Positions 34,216 to 46,621 of a stretch of 64,000 bases of DNA are shown in pieces; the first letter of the stretch is position 1; the number at the start of each line of letters is the position of its first letter. The translations under genes were made by a program, and so were the position numbers. The notes below the pieces were generated by a model. That model saw only the letters and a list, made by a program, of their open reading frames with translations. It searched no databases and was not told the DNA's origin. The DNA is from Anoplopoma fimbria (lineage: Eukaryota; Chordata; Actinopteri; Perciformes; Anoplopomatidae), in the NCBI RefSeq assembly GCF_027596085.1, contig NC_072458.1:23012062-23076061 (forward strand), written 5' to 3'.

Positions 34216-36290
34216 CCATACGTTCTTGAAACTTCAAAACAAGTAACAATTTAGAAGATGCACCGGTTTTGTTTTTGTTCGCATTTAAAACCGTATAAAG
34301 GTCACAGCAAATGTTTTATTCCATGGTAACGCCAGTGGAAGTTTAACAGAATGTTATACAAGAATTCACGCTGTTAAGGTTTGTTCACAGTAATGAGACA
34401 GGAGTCAAAATGCATAAAACAAAAAAACTTCCGCCAAGTATCATGTAAATCGGGGCCGGTAGTTCTTTGTGTATTCCTGCTGACAAAAAGGAAACGAAAA
34501 CTTATCTTCTTGGCGGAGGTAAAAGTCCAAATTTGTGAATTTATTCTCCCGTTAAACAAACAAACAAACCGAAAACATAACTGTCCCATTAGCAGAAAGC
34601 TAACTAGCTTTAGAACTAACCGTTAGCACTCAAGCATGCTAAGGGAGTCGCGCATACAGCTAGCTAGTTCCCTGTTAGCTTTCAGAACTTTGCCGCTTTC
34701 TGGTTCGACTACGTCTTGAGGCAAGAAAATGTTCGTCACAGTTTTTGGATGAATTTCTTTTGAACGCAAACCTTCAACAACAAAACCGGCTCAGATTTTG
34801 TTGCTACATGCTCCGTTTTGAAGGGTTCTACAGATGGACTAGTGTGATGACTCTTTCCTTTGTTTCATTTAAAGTCGCTCTGTTTGCTCACTTTAAAGTT
34901 TATCTGTTGGGTGCACCTGGTTTACCCCCAAAAAATCACATTTTAGGGAAGTGCCAGGATCAATGTTTACATCTGGATGACGACATTGAGATTTATTTAA
35001 ATGTTTTACTATCAATCAGCGTTCTGAAATCTTAATTTAACGTGGATTTTAAACTTTATTTACAACCTAAAAAACTTCCTTTTGATTGGTCCAAAGACTT
35101 TCCTGCAATTTCTTCTCTATAAATGGAGGCAATGCAGACTCCCCAAGATTTGTACTTACTTGTAGTACATCCTTGACTTAGTCCCAACCGTAATTTAACA
35201 TAAATTGTAAATGATGTTGTCTAATCCATCCTCAGTTGTTGAGTAAACTTCAGGGGTTTCTATCCGTCCTCAATCTGCAGCTGTCTCCCAAGTTTCTAAA
35301 TCTCACTTTGGCACTTTGAAACAGAACAAAACTGAAGAAATACCCAAAGTCAAAGGTGGAAGCTCTGATCGTATTTTTATTTTTAACAATTTCAAAGTCA
35401 CTTTAGAAGAAACATTTTAATCTTAAGAGTCAATCAAGACATGATTTCTACAAAAGACGTTTTGGATCACTCTGTGAAAAAGGTTGATCGGTGCAAATCC
35501 ACAAGCTGTAGGAACTGACAGGGTTCATGCACGCTGAACACAAGCTGCATTCTTTAAAACTATGTGGATGACTGATGTACAATAATGGACAAACATACCA
35601 AACAAAAAACGGTGTATTTTAGTATCTCAACGTCTTCTAAAGGTCCGTCTCTGTTTGAGATATTCCAGCAGAGAAATGTCTACTTTAGAGGCCACAGTGA
35701 GAGTTATTATTAGATCAAACTGGACTCCTGTTTCTGATTTCCTTTAAGGGTAAAACCAGGTGCACTAAATGTGTTTTTAAGGGGAGTTGAGGCCAGCCCT
35801 GCTTCATAACTGAGGTTCTGCTTCTTCTACTACTGCTACTATCAAACAACCAGCCCTGGGCACAAAAACAGGATTGAACGCTGTTTCAAATCCCCCCCCC
35901 CCCGTTTCAGAACTCGAGGTGCGTTTGATTTTTAAACTTCAAATACCAGCATTTTTGAGAGTCTAAAGTCAGGATCCAGAGCGGAGCACCGGCTTGTTTT
36001 CGTTTAGATCCTGACGTGACAAAGACACATCGGCTTGCGGCCCAACACGAGGCTTCACTTCCTCCGTTTGGGCTCCAGGTTCTGAGCGTCTTTGTAGATT
36101 TTGGGACTTTTAATGAGACAAATAGCCATTGATATTTGTTTTTTTTACTACGATTTGAAACGTATTCGAGCTCTTGTTTCTGTTGCCCAGGTCAGCAAAA
36201 CAACCTGTTGGTGTCTGCTGTATTTCAATAAAACACAGCCTTTTTTCAAAGGGTACTCTTCACTCTGTGTGTTTCTGTGTGTTGTCTACA
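34216..36290. other. Unique non-coding DNA downstream of zhx2
   Basis: No gene is recognised. A small TTAGC/GCTAA cluster at 34590-34685 echoes the array at 760-1690. A half X-box (CCATGGTAACGCC) lies at 34321, and a poly-C run lies at about 35891-35903. Confidence 0.4.
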
Positions 36291-36299
36291 TCCGCCTCA

Positions 36300-36705
36300 A
36301 CCAAAGGCTTTTTGGCCGATTTGGCCGTCGCCATCTTGGATTATTTGCAACGGATAAATTTAAGTGACCATATTTGGACTGAGGAGGAGTGACGTAGAGA
36401 CGCCGTATACGTCTCTGGTGTCGACCTGTCAATCAGTGTGTAGCCCCGCCCTAAAGCATCCCCTGCTTTATGGTCTGTTTGACTCTAAATGGAGCATCAT
36501 TTACTAAATGAACATCATGCTGTATTGAAGAAGACTTGAAACTAGAGATTGAGACCATAAACTCATGTTTACAATGTTTACTGAGGGAATAAATCAAGAG
36601 AGAAGTAGAGTCATTTTCTCATAGACTTCTATACAACCAGAGGAGTCGCCCCCTGGTGGACAGGAGAGAGAATGCAGCTTTAAGACATGACGCATCGGCT
36701 TCACC
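36300..36705 (-). repeat. Dispersed repeat A, copy 3, with CTCF- and YY1-like motifs
   Basis: Minus-strand copy. Its 5' (right) end reaches GAAGCCGATGCG (36692-36703), followed by the CTCF-like core on the minus strand (CGCCCCCTGGTGG on +, 36647-36659). The body and the CGACACCAGAGACGTATAC tail follow. Beyond the tail the + strand reads CGCCATCTTGG (36329-36339, YY1-type CAAGATGGCG on minus) and GTGACCATATTTGG, which also resemble the minisatellite at 54336-54640. It lies downstream of the zhx2 exons, with its CTCF-like core facing copy 2. Confidence 0.85.
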
Positions 36706-39700
36706 CTTTGTATATTTTATTTTATCACATTTTGAACCAGAATTAATTGGACACTAACCCTTTTGTGTCCCGTCACTTAACATCAGACATTTCCATTTTC
36801 TTGTGTTTTCCTCACAGACTTCCTGTAACCTCCGTTCTCTGATAAAATGAGTGAGGCGTCCGTCTTTGGGGAATTTCATCTCAGCGTTTTTGAAACAAAT
36901 GTTTGAAACTAACTCCAATCTTACTTTCCAATTTAATTGCCACTTTCTGTCAAACTGATATCCGAACCATTTAATCAACTGGACGTTATCACCAAATTCT
37001 GACAATCAGAAAATTGTTTCAGTATCTCTGCAGGCAGCTGCAGCGCACAAACAAAAGAAGATGTGTGTTTGTTAAGTTTAGGAAGGAAACTTCAGCAGGA
37101 AAGCTGACGTTGTTCAGGGTCTGTAGTTGTTGAGTTGTCTGTCTCAGCCTGATCGTCTTCTTTTTATTTGTGATACAACCAGCGTCAGAAATACGAGGAA
37201 CTACAAAAATATGGCATTTTCTAGTGTTTATTTCTGCAATAATTCATATTTCCCTTTATATTTAGATTCCTGCAATCAATAATAACTAATAGTTAAACAC
37301 TTGCATAGCAATTTCTGATAATTTAGTCTAATAACCACAATACAGTCCGTTCCTGCCATGGTTATCCATGTACTGTTCCGGGCTAAAAGTAATCTCTGTA
37401 TGAATTGAAATGTATTCAAAGTATATTTTTGCATGTAGGTGTGTACTTTAAACTTCGACCGCACCCCGAAAAACTAGCTTTTAAACTTCAGACGAATTCT
37501 GCCGTTTTTAACAGTTAACAATTCTCTGTTTTTTATATTCTTTGTTCACAGTGAAGCCATAAGAGAAAAAATGTTTTATTCAAGAATTCAAGGTAACATG
37601 GAGCGAGTGATAAATAAAGAAACTGTGATTTTGGAGGTGAAGTATTCAATTAAACTGTTAATTGAATACTTCATTCACGAACTAATCCCTCTGTAATGTG
37701 GACGGTGACAAGTCCACAAAATAATTGGATACATTTCTAAAACTTGCATGAACCAAACACAAATATACAGAAAAGGAAACTCTGGTTTGGACTAAATTAA
37801 ATAAATTGTCGGTTCAATAATTTCTGTAAAAAACTCCAAACATCTTTGACCTCGTCTACAACTCGGTCTGATCCGGAGTCATAAGATAAACTCTCGCTGC
37901 TCTCACCTGATAAACATCATTTCAGTCAAAAAAAGAGATGAGAGCAGGAAAAAACTGTTTTATAAGTCAAAAATAAACGCAGCCTTGAAGCTGTTCCCTG
38001 TTAAAGAGGAGCGAGGCGTCTCCATCCCGTTCATCGAGGATGTTCTCCACGTCGCTGAGGCCTCGTATCTGGTCGGTACTCTCAGAGGATATCACGGTGC
38101 TGCTGTTAATTTAAGATAAGCTCTGCCTCTGGATTCACAATGAGAATGAAGGGGGCTGTAAAGAAAACAACAACTAGAAACTGAATAAGAATAAAAGTGA
38201 GGGAATCACATTTCGGGCTGATAGAAAGCCGCCGTGTTGAAGTGTGCAGCTCTTCTGGTGATGTGTGTCTAAATATTCACGCTGTGTATCGAGTGTTTGG
38301 GGTTTGAGCTCTTCTCTCTGCAGATAAATCGACCTGCGAAAGATGAACGTTTCTCACAGAAAACACTTTTTTTGTGTGTGTGTGTATATGACGCTGCGTT
38401 TGAGCCCCCGTGGGAAATCAGGTAAATATGAGTTCTCTACTTGAAACACTGTTTTTGTCAGGTTCCCAGTGGTAAATACAGCCTGAAAATTCAAGCATTT
38501 GATATAATGTGTATTGCCCCGTGTCGGGAAAGTTGTATTCTTTATATTTCATCTGTATTATATAGAAGTTATATCATAAACTAGCGTAGACTTCCAACTG
38601 GGAATGTAAACAAAAGTAATTTGTGTATCTGCCGCTCCAAAATGCTGCACCCTTCCACCAATTTTCATGAAATTCGGGCCAGTTGTTTTTCTGTAATCCT
38701 GCAGACATAGAAATAAATAAACCACACTGGAAACATTAACTCCTTGGCCAGATTTATATTTTTTCCACTCAAAAAGCTTAAAAACTATCTTTTCATTTGT
38801 TCTTTACATTGTGATGTTGAATTAGGCCATGTGGAAAGTCGATATTAAGACACAAACGGAAACACACAATACTTTTCTTGTATGTTGACTGAACATAACT
38901 TTGGAATGTCTCTTATTAATACACTCTTTTAGCCAGTGAATAGCAGGTGAGCTGAATGTGCAAACCAGACAAAGAAATGTCTTCAGGTAAGAGCTTAACA
39001 AATATGGAGCAAAAAGTTTTCAATACAAACAATTCATTAATTCATATTTACTTTGATCTTTGCTTTCCAGCCTAAAGCTGTACGAGTCCACCTGTAAATG
39101 AGAACTGCTGAGAATTAAGAGGAGAAAAATTTAAGAGAAAAATATGAAGAATGACAGTTGAAGTGTTTTTTTAATCAAGTTATGACATTTTTTATTTATT
39201 AAAAGTGATATTTCCTTATTTTTTTATTCTTTTTATTTTTGCATTTTCCCCCCTATTTTGCCCTTTTTTTCTGGATTATTTTTTTTATTAATGTATATTT
39301 TTTATTTTGGCCTCTTTCATCCTCCATATGTTTGAGATATTAGCTTTAAATGGTTAAATGCAGAGGTTCAGTTCAGTTTTACGATCCGCTTGCTTTAATT
39401 CTTGCTTAATGTTTTTATTTTAGAGTTTCGCTTATTTGCATTTGACACTTAAAGTCTTATTATTTTCTGTAAAGCACATTGAAGGTGTAGCATTTTTTTA
39501 CAGATCGTTACATATAAAACAACAAATAAAGGATTCTGTGACTAATTCTGTTGAACCGTCTCTTGTACAGAGAGCTGAGTCTTCACACCTGCAACCCACA
39601 GACCTGGTTGGCTGCTGGATTACTGGTTTAAATCCCACAACCTGCCTGGAGAAATGTGTCCCTGGGACTGTGAGAGAGGCCTCCTCCTCCTCCTCCTCCC

Positions 39701-40095
39701 CCTCTGAGGAGCAGCAGACTGGGGGAGTTTGTACTCTGCAGCTCCCAGGTGTGATCCAGCGTACCTGTGTGAATGTCAATCAGGAGGATGTTGAGAAACA
39801 CAGCACACGCTCAGGAAAGCTTCCCGGCATGAATAAAAAACTACAGAGGAGAAGAAGAAAAAAAATCACAGGTGAGAGTCTCGTGAGAAATATATCGGAC
39901 TAGATTTCCTTGTTAAACTCTGGGGGATTTAAAAACCAGCTTCTTTATTCTGCTGTATCTTCTTAAAATGTTCAACACAACCCCATCTGTGTTCACATAT
40001 ATACACTGAGTTTATCCTGCTGCTCCACTCAAAGCCAGTCAACAAATCACCGGTCAAATTACCAAACAAACAGAAGCTCTGAACCCAGTAAACAT
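36706..40095. other. Unique non-coding DNA
   Basis: No gene is recognised. A tight hairpin lies at 37638-37673. 37980-38160 is somewhat CNE-like (GAGGATGTTCTCCACGTCGC). At 39605-39640 TTGGCTGCTGGATTACTGGT followed by TTAAATCCC resembles a decayed tRNA-derived SINE head. A minor GT run lies near 38374. Confidence 0.35.
37638..37673. repeat. Perfect 16-bp-stem hairpin
   Basis: TGAAGTATTCAATTAA (37638-37653), loop ACTG, then the exact reverse complement (37658-37673). It is too short for a miRNA precursor and there is no terminator context in a eukaryote, so it may be a relic of palindromic duplication. Confidence 0.85.
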
Positions 40096-40099
40096 CATT

Positions 40100-40500
40100 A
40101 CATAACGTCTGTGTCTTAATTGGCCGGTGAGACAGCAGCCGCCATTTTTTTCCTCTTTCGCATGTCAGACACAAATCCCAACGTCAGCGAGAGAGACGGA
40201 CTGGGACGTGAATTCTCAGAAAAAGTCTTATGCAACCCGTCGTTGTGTAATTGCGTCTCTCTCTTTTTTCCCGTCATAATTGGATGTTGGTTTTTTCTTT
40301 CAGAGTCGTTGCATCACCTCCAGCTTGTGCAGCCAAGCGGAGCATCATCCGCCCTGAAAAAATCCAAAATGCATATTCATCCGCAGAGCCTGAACAAAGG
40401 CTGCATGAGATGTTTAAACTCTGTATCTGGAATGATGTGGCAGTGAAATGTGAAAGCAGATTAAACAAAGTTATTATAAGTCTGCAGGTGTGTCTCTCGC
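40100..40500. promoter_or_regulatory. CNE-like block with POU-type and SOX motifs
   Basis: ATGCATATTCAT at 40369-40380 differs by one base from the palindromic POU element ATGCATATGCAT. GAACAAAGG at 40392-40400 is a SOX core. They are 12 bp apart, as in POU/SOX composite enhancers. CGCCATTTTTTTCC near 40141 and CTTAATTGGCCGG near 40113 are also CNE-like. Frames of about 100 codons exist but resemble no protein. Confidence 0.4.
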
Positions 40501-40706
40501 TGCTGAACTTTAACCTCCAAGTGGAGCGCAAACGTGAATCAACAAATCAAACATGGCAGCTTGATTTGTTTAAAAAAAAAAGCTGTTTGTTCTGCTAAAA
40601 CAAAACGTGCCTCAGTGAAGCTTTTTTTAAAAAAGGAAGGGCGTGTGCATGTGAAGAGGGAATGATAAAACAGTAAAAAGGTGGGTGTTCATCTTAACCC
40701 TCGTAT

Positions 40707-40750
<44 letters not shown>

Positions 40751-41230
40751 CTACAGCTCAAACTCTGTGCAGAATAATAATCGGATAATTTATCGATCCC
40801 TGTAGAGAAATGCTCCTTTTTGGGCTTCTTGCACATGGAGGTCAAAGGTCAGACTCAGCAGCCCTGGAGCTGCAGAGGATTCAGTGTCTCCTGTCATTTT
40901 GTATTTTTTTTTTTACTGTGTCCACTAGTCTTTCACATGATTGCTGCATCTCAATTCAGGACCAGATCCTTCGAAAGAATGAGTCCCAGAACGACGTGAC
41001 CTTTTCAGCCAACCTGAAGTCTAAAAGGTTTGTTACATCTACATGTAAAAATCCAAATATTCCCAAATTTGTCACGGAGAACTCGCCCTCAAATATTATT
41101 TCTAAATACTTCAGTGTCACTTTAACTAAAACGCAATGTGAATACCAACAAGTTCAGTCTTAAACAGGAACAAACTGTTTATGTTTGTCTTCTGTAATTA
41201 ATGAGTCGTGCGATATATTCACCATTTAAT
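40500..41230. other. Unique DNA with (CA)n
   Basis: A (CA)n run lies at about 40711-40748. I see nothing else to report. Confidence 0.5.
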
Positions 41231-41234
41231 AACG

Positions 41235-41395
41235 CAGTAGTTTTGGCAACTTAACCAAACCAAGTAGTTTTGGAGTCTAAACATAAAGAAGTAGTTTAGG
41301 TATCTAAAACTAACCAAGTAATCTTGGTATTGAAACATAACCAAGTATTTTTGGCATTAGATCATAAACAGGTAGTTTTGGTGCCTTTACCTACC
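41235..41395 (+). repeat. ~35-bp degenerate tandem repeat
   Basis: Units built on AACCAAGTAGTTTTGG and CATAAACCAAGTATTTTTGG recur four to five times, each about 35 bp and diverged. Confidence 0.7.
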
Positions 41396-41574
41396 TGTCG
41401 CCGTTTACAGCTGATGACGGTGTCCCGACCACACCAACCCTCCGATCCCCGTCAGGTGACCGCTGTTACCTCTGTCGGCTCTGTCATGGTTTGCACCGTT
41501 AGCTGATAGCAGCTGCCATGTTGAGAGCTGTGTGGAAGCAATCGCTCAATCATTGATATGCTCTGAATTTGGAA

Positions 41575-41935
41575 TTTAGCACCTTTAAGTAAAAGTAGTA
41601 TTACCACAGAGTATAAAACTCTGTAAAGAAAACTTATGTAAAAGTACAAAATGAATATCCTCAAAATCTACTTAAAGTACTAGCTAAGCTAAGCTACTGC
41701 TATCTTGTTCATTTAACGTCATAGTATAATATTACAACATATTTTGTTTGGTGATTTTATTTTCTATTTATTATTTGAATCTGCAAAGTAACTAAAGTTA
41801 TTAAATAAATGTAAAAAGTACAATATTTGCCTTTGAATTCTAGAGAAGTAGAAAGTAGAAGAAAACGGAAATGCTCAAGGAAGTACAAGTACCTCAAAAG
41901 TGTACTTCTTTACTTCCACCACCGATTTGTTTAAG
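41575..41935 (-). repeat. Dispersed repeat B (GTACTT-rich element)
   Basis: Contains AAGTACAAGTACCTCAAAAG and CTTCTTTACTTCCACC. This is characteristic of an abundant short interspersed repeat of fish genomes rich in AAGTAC words. Related copies lie at 52495-52920 (opposite orientation) and 58630-59060. No ORF. Confidence 0.65.
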
Positions 41936-42484
41936 ATTCATCTCTGCCTTTAAATCATCTTCATAACATCTCGAATATAAAAATCCAGCGGATGACAGAT
42001 GATAATAACTTCATCATGTGAATCTGAATCCCTGCGCAGCTTGAAGTCGACCTTCTGTGGTTTAAAGGCGTCATGGGACTCGTGCTCTCTGAGACTCCGG
42101 CTTTACGTCTCAATCAGACGTTTGAAGACGAACTGAATGCTTAAAAAAAAAGAAAAGAAAGCCTTTGTGCTGCTCGTACGTCATAAAATGAAAGATGAAG
42201 AAGCGTTTCCTCTCGACAGAAGGCCGGTCTGCTCTCTCTGCCTTTCAGCTTCTCACAATTTGTACAAAATGATGAAACACACGCCAGAGTTATATTTTAA
42301 TATGAAATGAAAAGAGGCAAAGAACAAGTTGTAGACATATTCAATACAAACCTACATTCTGTGCTCCTCATTATTACCTGTTTGGAGACAGAAAAATCCA
42401 CTTTATTTCATATATTCAGCTGTTTATGATGATGCATGTCGGTGAAAATGCAGTTTTGAAGTTGTTTCTCATCTGTTGTTTTTC
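41936..42484. other. Unique non-coding DNA
   Basis: Nothing recognised. Confidence 0.4.
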
Positions 42485-42655
42485 TGTGGCGGCTGATCGA
42501 GGAGGCGTGTTACGAGGAATTTAATCACAAGTCGAGCCGCCGTGTGAATCAAACTTTAATGGGAGCGGGAAACCTACGATGAGCCATCCCGCTGCACTTT
42601 TTATTATTTTTTAACCTTCGTGCGCAGCAGGTTTCTTTTGCGAGCTGCAGTAACG
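42485..42655. promoter_or_regulatory. CNE-like block
   Basis: CpG-containing complex sequence (GAATTTAATCACAAGTCGAG, AATCAAACTTTAATGGGAG) with several TTAAT/TAATC homeodomain cores. Not coding. Confidence 0.25.
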
Positions 42656-42657
42656 AT

Positions 42658-42735
42658 TCACACAGCTCCACACTGGGAGCTTTCCATTATAACCTCAGCT
42701 CCACACTGGGAGCTTCCCATTACAACCGCAGCTTG
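42658..42735 (+). repeat. Tandem duplication, ~36 bp
   Basis: CAGCTCCACACTGGGAGCTT plus CCATTAnAACC is duplicated in tandem with few mismatches. A related ACACCTGGAAGCTTCCCAGTAC lies at 44382-44403. Confidence 0.85.
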
Positions 42736-43125
42736 TAACTGGTCAGTGCTGAGCCGGATCCACCGGAGCAGCTGTTAGACTTTACTAACCCCTGAAGTGA
42801 AATCCCTCCGCTGCGTTTAACCCATCAAAATAAATATTTAGGAGGGAGTTTAATACTTGAAGCTCATCGTTTTCACTTTCTGACAGAGTTCATTGAAGAA
42901 TGTGCAGTTTTAAAAAAAAAAAAAAAAAAAAAAAAGGGTTCATATTGATTTAAACTGATTTTCACCCAGATTTCAGTTTTCTTTTTTTGTCATTCAAAAG
43001 TCGTTTGAGCCAGAATACAAAAATGAAGGCGTCCTCTCAAGGTAATTTAGCAAGCCTTGGCATAAAGGTAACATCATTTATTTTTTACACTTTGTTCAGC
43101 ATCCTTTTTGTAGCGTGTTAAAGGA
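42736..43125. other. Unique DNA with poly-A run
   Basis: About 24 consecutive A residues lie at 42912-42935; nothing else recognised. Confidence 0.5.
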
Positions 43126-43690
43126 CAGCTGAGGCAGATGGGAATGTAAATGTGTAAAAGAGGCATTATCTTTGGATAACATTGGATAAAGCCTGGTTCT
43201 AAATTATTCTTTCATTTTGTTGACATATTATAGTCAAAGGTTTTTACAGAGGGAGTTTTGGATACCTCTTTGTATCCATTTTTTATTGATAAAATGTTGT
43301 ATAAATCAGGCTATGAATGATATCTGAACAAACCCCTCTGTATAAACCTTCAGAATATAGAGAGGAATGAAGCTGTAAAGTTTGGTGTATGTAAGAGCTA
43401 CTGAAGTGGAGATTTCTGGATCAGAGTCTGAGAAAAAACTCATTTAGAGAAAACGTCCTTTAAAGATATGTTTAGTTAAATTACATACATGTTGAAGACT
43501 CTACAGGTGAATAGGGTAAAAAAAATAACTAATAGATATCAACATGAAACTTCACCAGATGATTACTGACATTAAGATGATTATTTTTTGTATTACAAGT
43601 TTTCTGAAATGTTGTGTTTAAATATGCAAATGAGGCATTATCTAATGGTAACTATTGGTGAATTTAGGAGAAATCTACAGACGTAAACAG
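43126..43690 (+). repeat. Dispersed repeat C (two partial units)
   Basis: TTTTGTTGACATATTATAG followed by TCAAAGGTTTTTACAGAGGG at 43216-43255 recurs with few changes at 59597-59637. GTATTACAAGTTTTCTG (about 43590) recurs at 59528. AAATGAGGCATTATCT at about 43628 repeats AAGAGGCATTATCT at about 43158. It is an old interspersed repeat of unknown class. Confidence 0.65.
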
Positions 43691-44760
43691 ACAAAGTAGT
43701 AAAATAAATGTTTTCTTTCCACCAGTCTGAAAAAGACATGTTATAAATCAGAATAGACCAAAATCCATAAATTGGCAAGTGCATAAAAAGCAGTTTTGTT
43801 GCCTGTAGTGTCTCGCAATCTTTAATTAAAAAAAAGGCAAATTTAAAGATTGTTTTTAAAATTAACATCTAAAAATGCATAAACCTAACATTGTCTTTAA
43901 AGTAAACGACTCAGTCTTTGAGTTCCTGGAGAAGAAGCCTCTTTATTGGGCAGAAACTGAGAATGTTAATAAAAAAATAAATTCATTTACGGTGCTGATG
44001 TTAATTTATTTTAAATAAACAACGTCTCAGCAGCCGATCATTTCAAGAACTGAGTTATAACTTTAAAAGCTTGTCCCTGGGTCCTTTTTTTAAACAGGTT
44101 TATCAGAATAAATGAGGACGGGAGTCATTACAGAGAAAAGGGAGCCTTCGTCCCCAAAACTAATAACTTCACCTTCTCAAAGATGGCTCCCCTGAGGAGG
44201 ATGCTCCACTCGGAAAAGTTTAGCAGAGCTCTTAATTACAAAAAAGACGAGACGACAAAGTGGGGAGTCTCTCCAATCTGAAGATCTCTGACTGAACTCA
44301 CGCTGGGAAATAACAGAATTATTTGTGATATATTTTTTTTAATTTACCTCGATGCTCTTTTTCAGAAACACTTCACACATTCACACCTGGAAGCTTCCCA
44401 GTACAAAACCAGTCTGATCTGCTGCTACATCAAGTGGGATATAAGATAACGACATCCACGCTTTTTTGGACGATCTCTCCACTGGAAGACGTTCACGGTG
44501 TCGCACTCAGATGTTCACACGAAGAAGTGGCAGAAGTAGTTGTGTGAAGACTGAAGAAAAAAAATGATTTTCAAACATCACCTTCTCTCATCAGCTGCCA
44601 ACATCTGGCCAATAAAATACCGTGTGAAGTAAAGGTGTGAATGTTTGGACACGTCAGCTGCAGAAAAGTTTACAGAGAATTGAAGATGGTGTTTGATCAT
44701 CAAGAGAATGAGGAGCTGAATCTGCAGCTTTATGCTGAGTTCCAGCCCTTTACTGAACCA
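43691..44760. other. Unique non-coding DNA
   Basis: No exon is supported. 44100-44270 is moderately CNE-like (TTCTCAAAGATGGCTCCCC). Confidence 0.35.
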
Positions 44761-45067
44761 GGCAGCAACCTCCAGTCCTTCCAAACGAAGCTAATGCGGA
44801 AGTATCTTAAAGCTGCATTCTCTCTGCTGTCCATCAGGGGGCGACTCCTCTGGTTGTATAGAAGTCTATGAGAAAATGACTCTACTTCTCTCTTGATTTA
44901 TTCCCTCAGTAAACATTGTAAACATGAGTTTATGGTCTCAATCTCTAGTTTCAAGTCTTCTTCAATACAGCATGATGTTCATTTAGTAAATGATGCTCCA
45001 TTTAGAGTCAAACAGACCATAAAGCAGGGGATGCTTTAGGGCGGGGCTACACACTGAGTGACAGGTC
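44761..45067 (+). repeat. Dispersed repeat A, copy 4, with CTCF-like core
   Basis: Begins GGCAGCAACCTCCAG, then TCTTAAAGCTGCATTC and the core CCATCAGGGGGCG at 44831-44843, and ends ACTGAGTGACAGGTC. Copy 5, in opposite orientation, begins 550 bp downstream. Confidence 0.9.
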
Positions 45068-45615
45068 ACTATTAGAGTGTTTTGATTTTCCATCTTTAAG
45101 GACGTCAAAACCCTAAAAAACCCTGTTCAACCTCCACCTTCAGGTTTCCAGGCTGCTTTTGGTGCAGATTGAACTCAGCCGTGATAGATGTCAGTTATGA
45201 GTGTTTGTAAAAAGGAGCGTTTTTACCCACAAAGGCATCTGCATCGCCGCGGAAACACGCTCATCTGCTGCCTCCACGCACACACACACACACACACATA
45301 AAACATAAAACCACATATTTGGCCTTCTGTTAAATGGAGCAATTCACAGGAAAATCTCTGACACACAAACACACTCTGCATGAATATGGAGCTAAAAGGC
45401 TGAACGCACTTAGGTGAACACACACACATCCTTGTACTTCTATCTTTGTGAGGACGTAATGCATTTTCGAGCCCTTTACCTGAACCTTAAATAAGTATTT
45501 GACTACTGGAAAGATGTTGTTTTCATAAATCTAGGCTGTCCATGGCGATAGAAAGATGCAAATATGTTTTAAATTGGTGCTAAATTACCAGAGGAAACCA
45601 TTGACTGTATATCTA
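45068..45615. other. Spacer between inverted copies 4 and 5
   Basis: Contains a short (CA)n at about 45278-45298 and the word CTTGTACTTCTATCTTTGTG at about 45430, which is common in fish interspersed repeats. Otherwise nothing is recognised. Confidence 0.4.
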
Positions 45616-45929
45616 GTAGCGACCTGTCAATCACTATGTAGCCCCGCCCTAAAGCATCCCCTGCTTTATGGTCTGTTTGACTCTAAATGGAGCATCATTT
45701 ACTAAATGAACATCATGCTGTATTGAAGAAGACTTGAAACTAGAGATTGAGACCATAAACTCATGTTTACAATGTTTACTGAGGGAATAAATCAAGAGAG
45801 AAGTAGAGTCATTTTCTCATAGACTTCTATACAACCAGAGGAGGCGCCCCCTGATGGTCAGTAGAGAGAATGCAGCTTTAAGACATGAAGCTCTGACTTC
45901 CCTTTTCTGAACCGGAGGTTGCCGCCTGG
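45616..45929 (-). repeat. Dispersed repeat A, copy 5, with CTCF-like core
   Basis: Minus-strand copy from GCGACCTGTCAATCAC to CCGGAGGTTGCCGCCTGG. The core is CGCCCCCTGATGG on + (45845-45857). Minus reads CCATCAGGGGGCGCC, so this copy has the extra C of the CTCF consensus. It forms an inverted pair with copy 4. Confidence 0.9.
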
Positions 45930-46543
<614 letters not shown>

Positions 46544-46621
46544 GGTTGCTTTCATTCCCGACTGCAGCTCCATATATCACACGGAAACGTGATTTCACAC
46601 TGAACTTTTCAACTCGTTCTT

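Noticed and set aside
37638..37673. miRNA precursor
   Set aside because: At 36 nt the stem is far too short for Drosha/Dicer processing.
39436..39903. 155-codon frame
   Set aside because: Has no initiating ATG in the expected place, includes a SINE-head-like stretch and a (CTC)n run, and resembles no protein.
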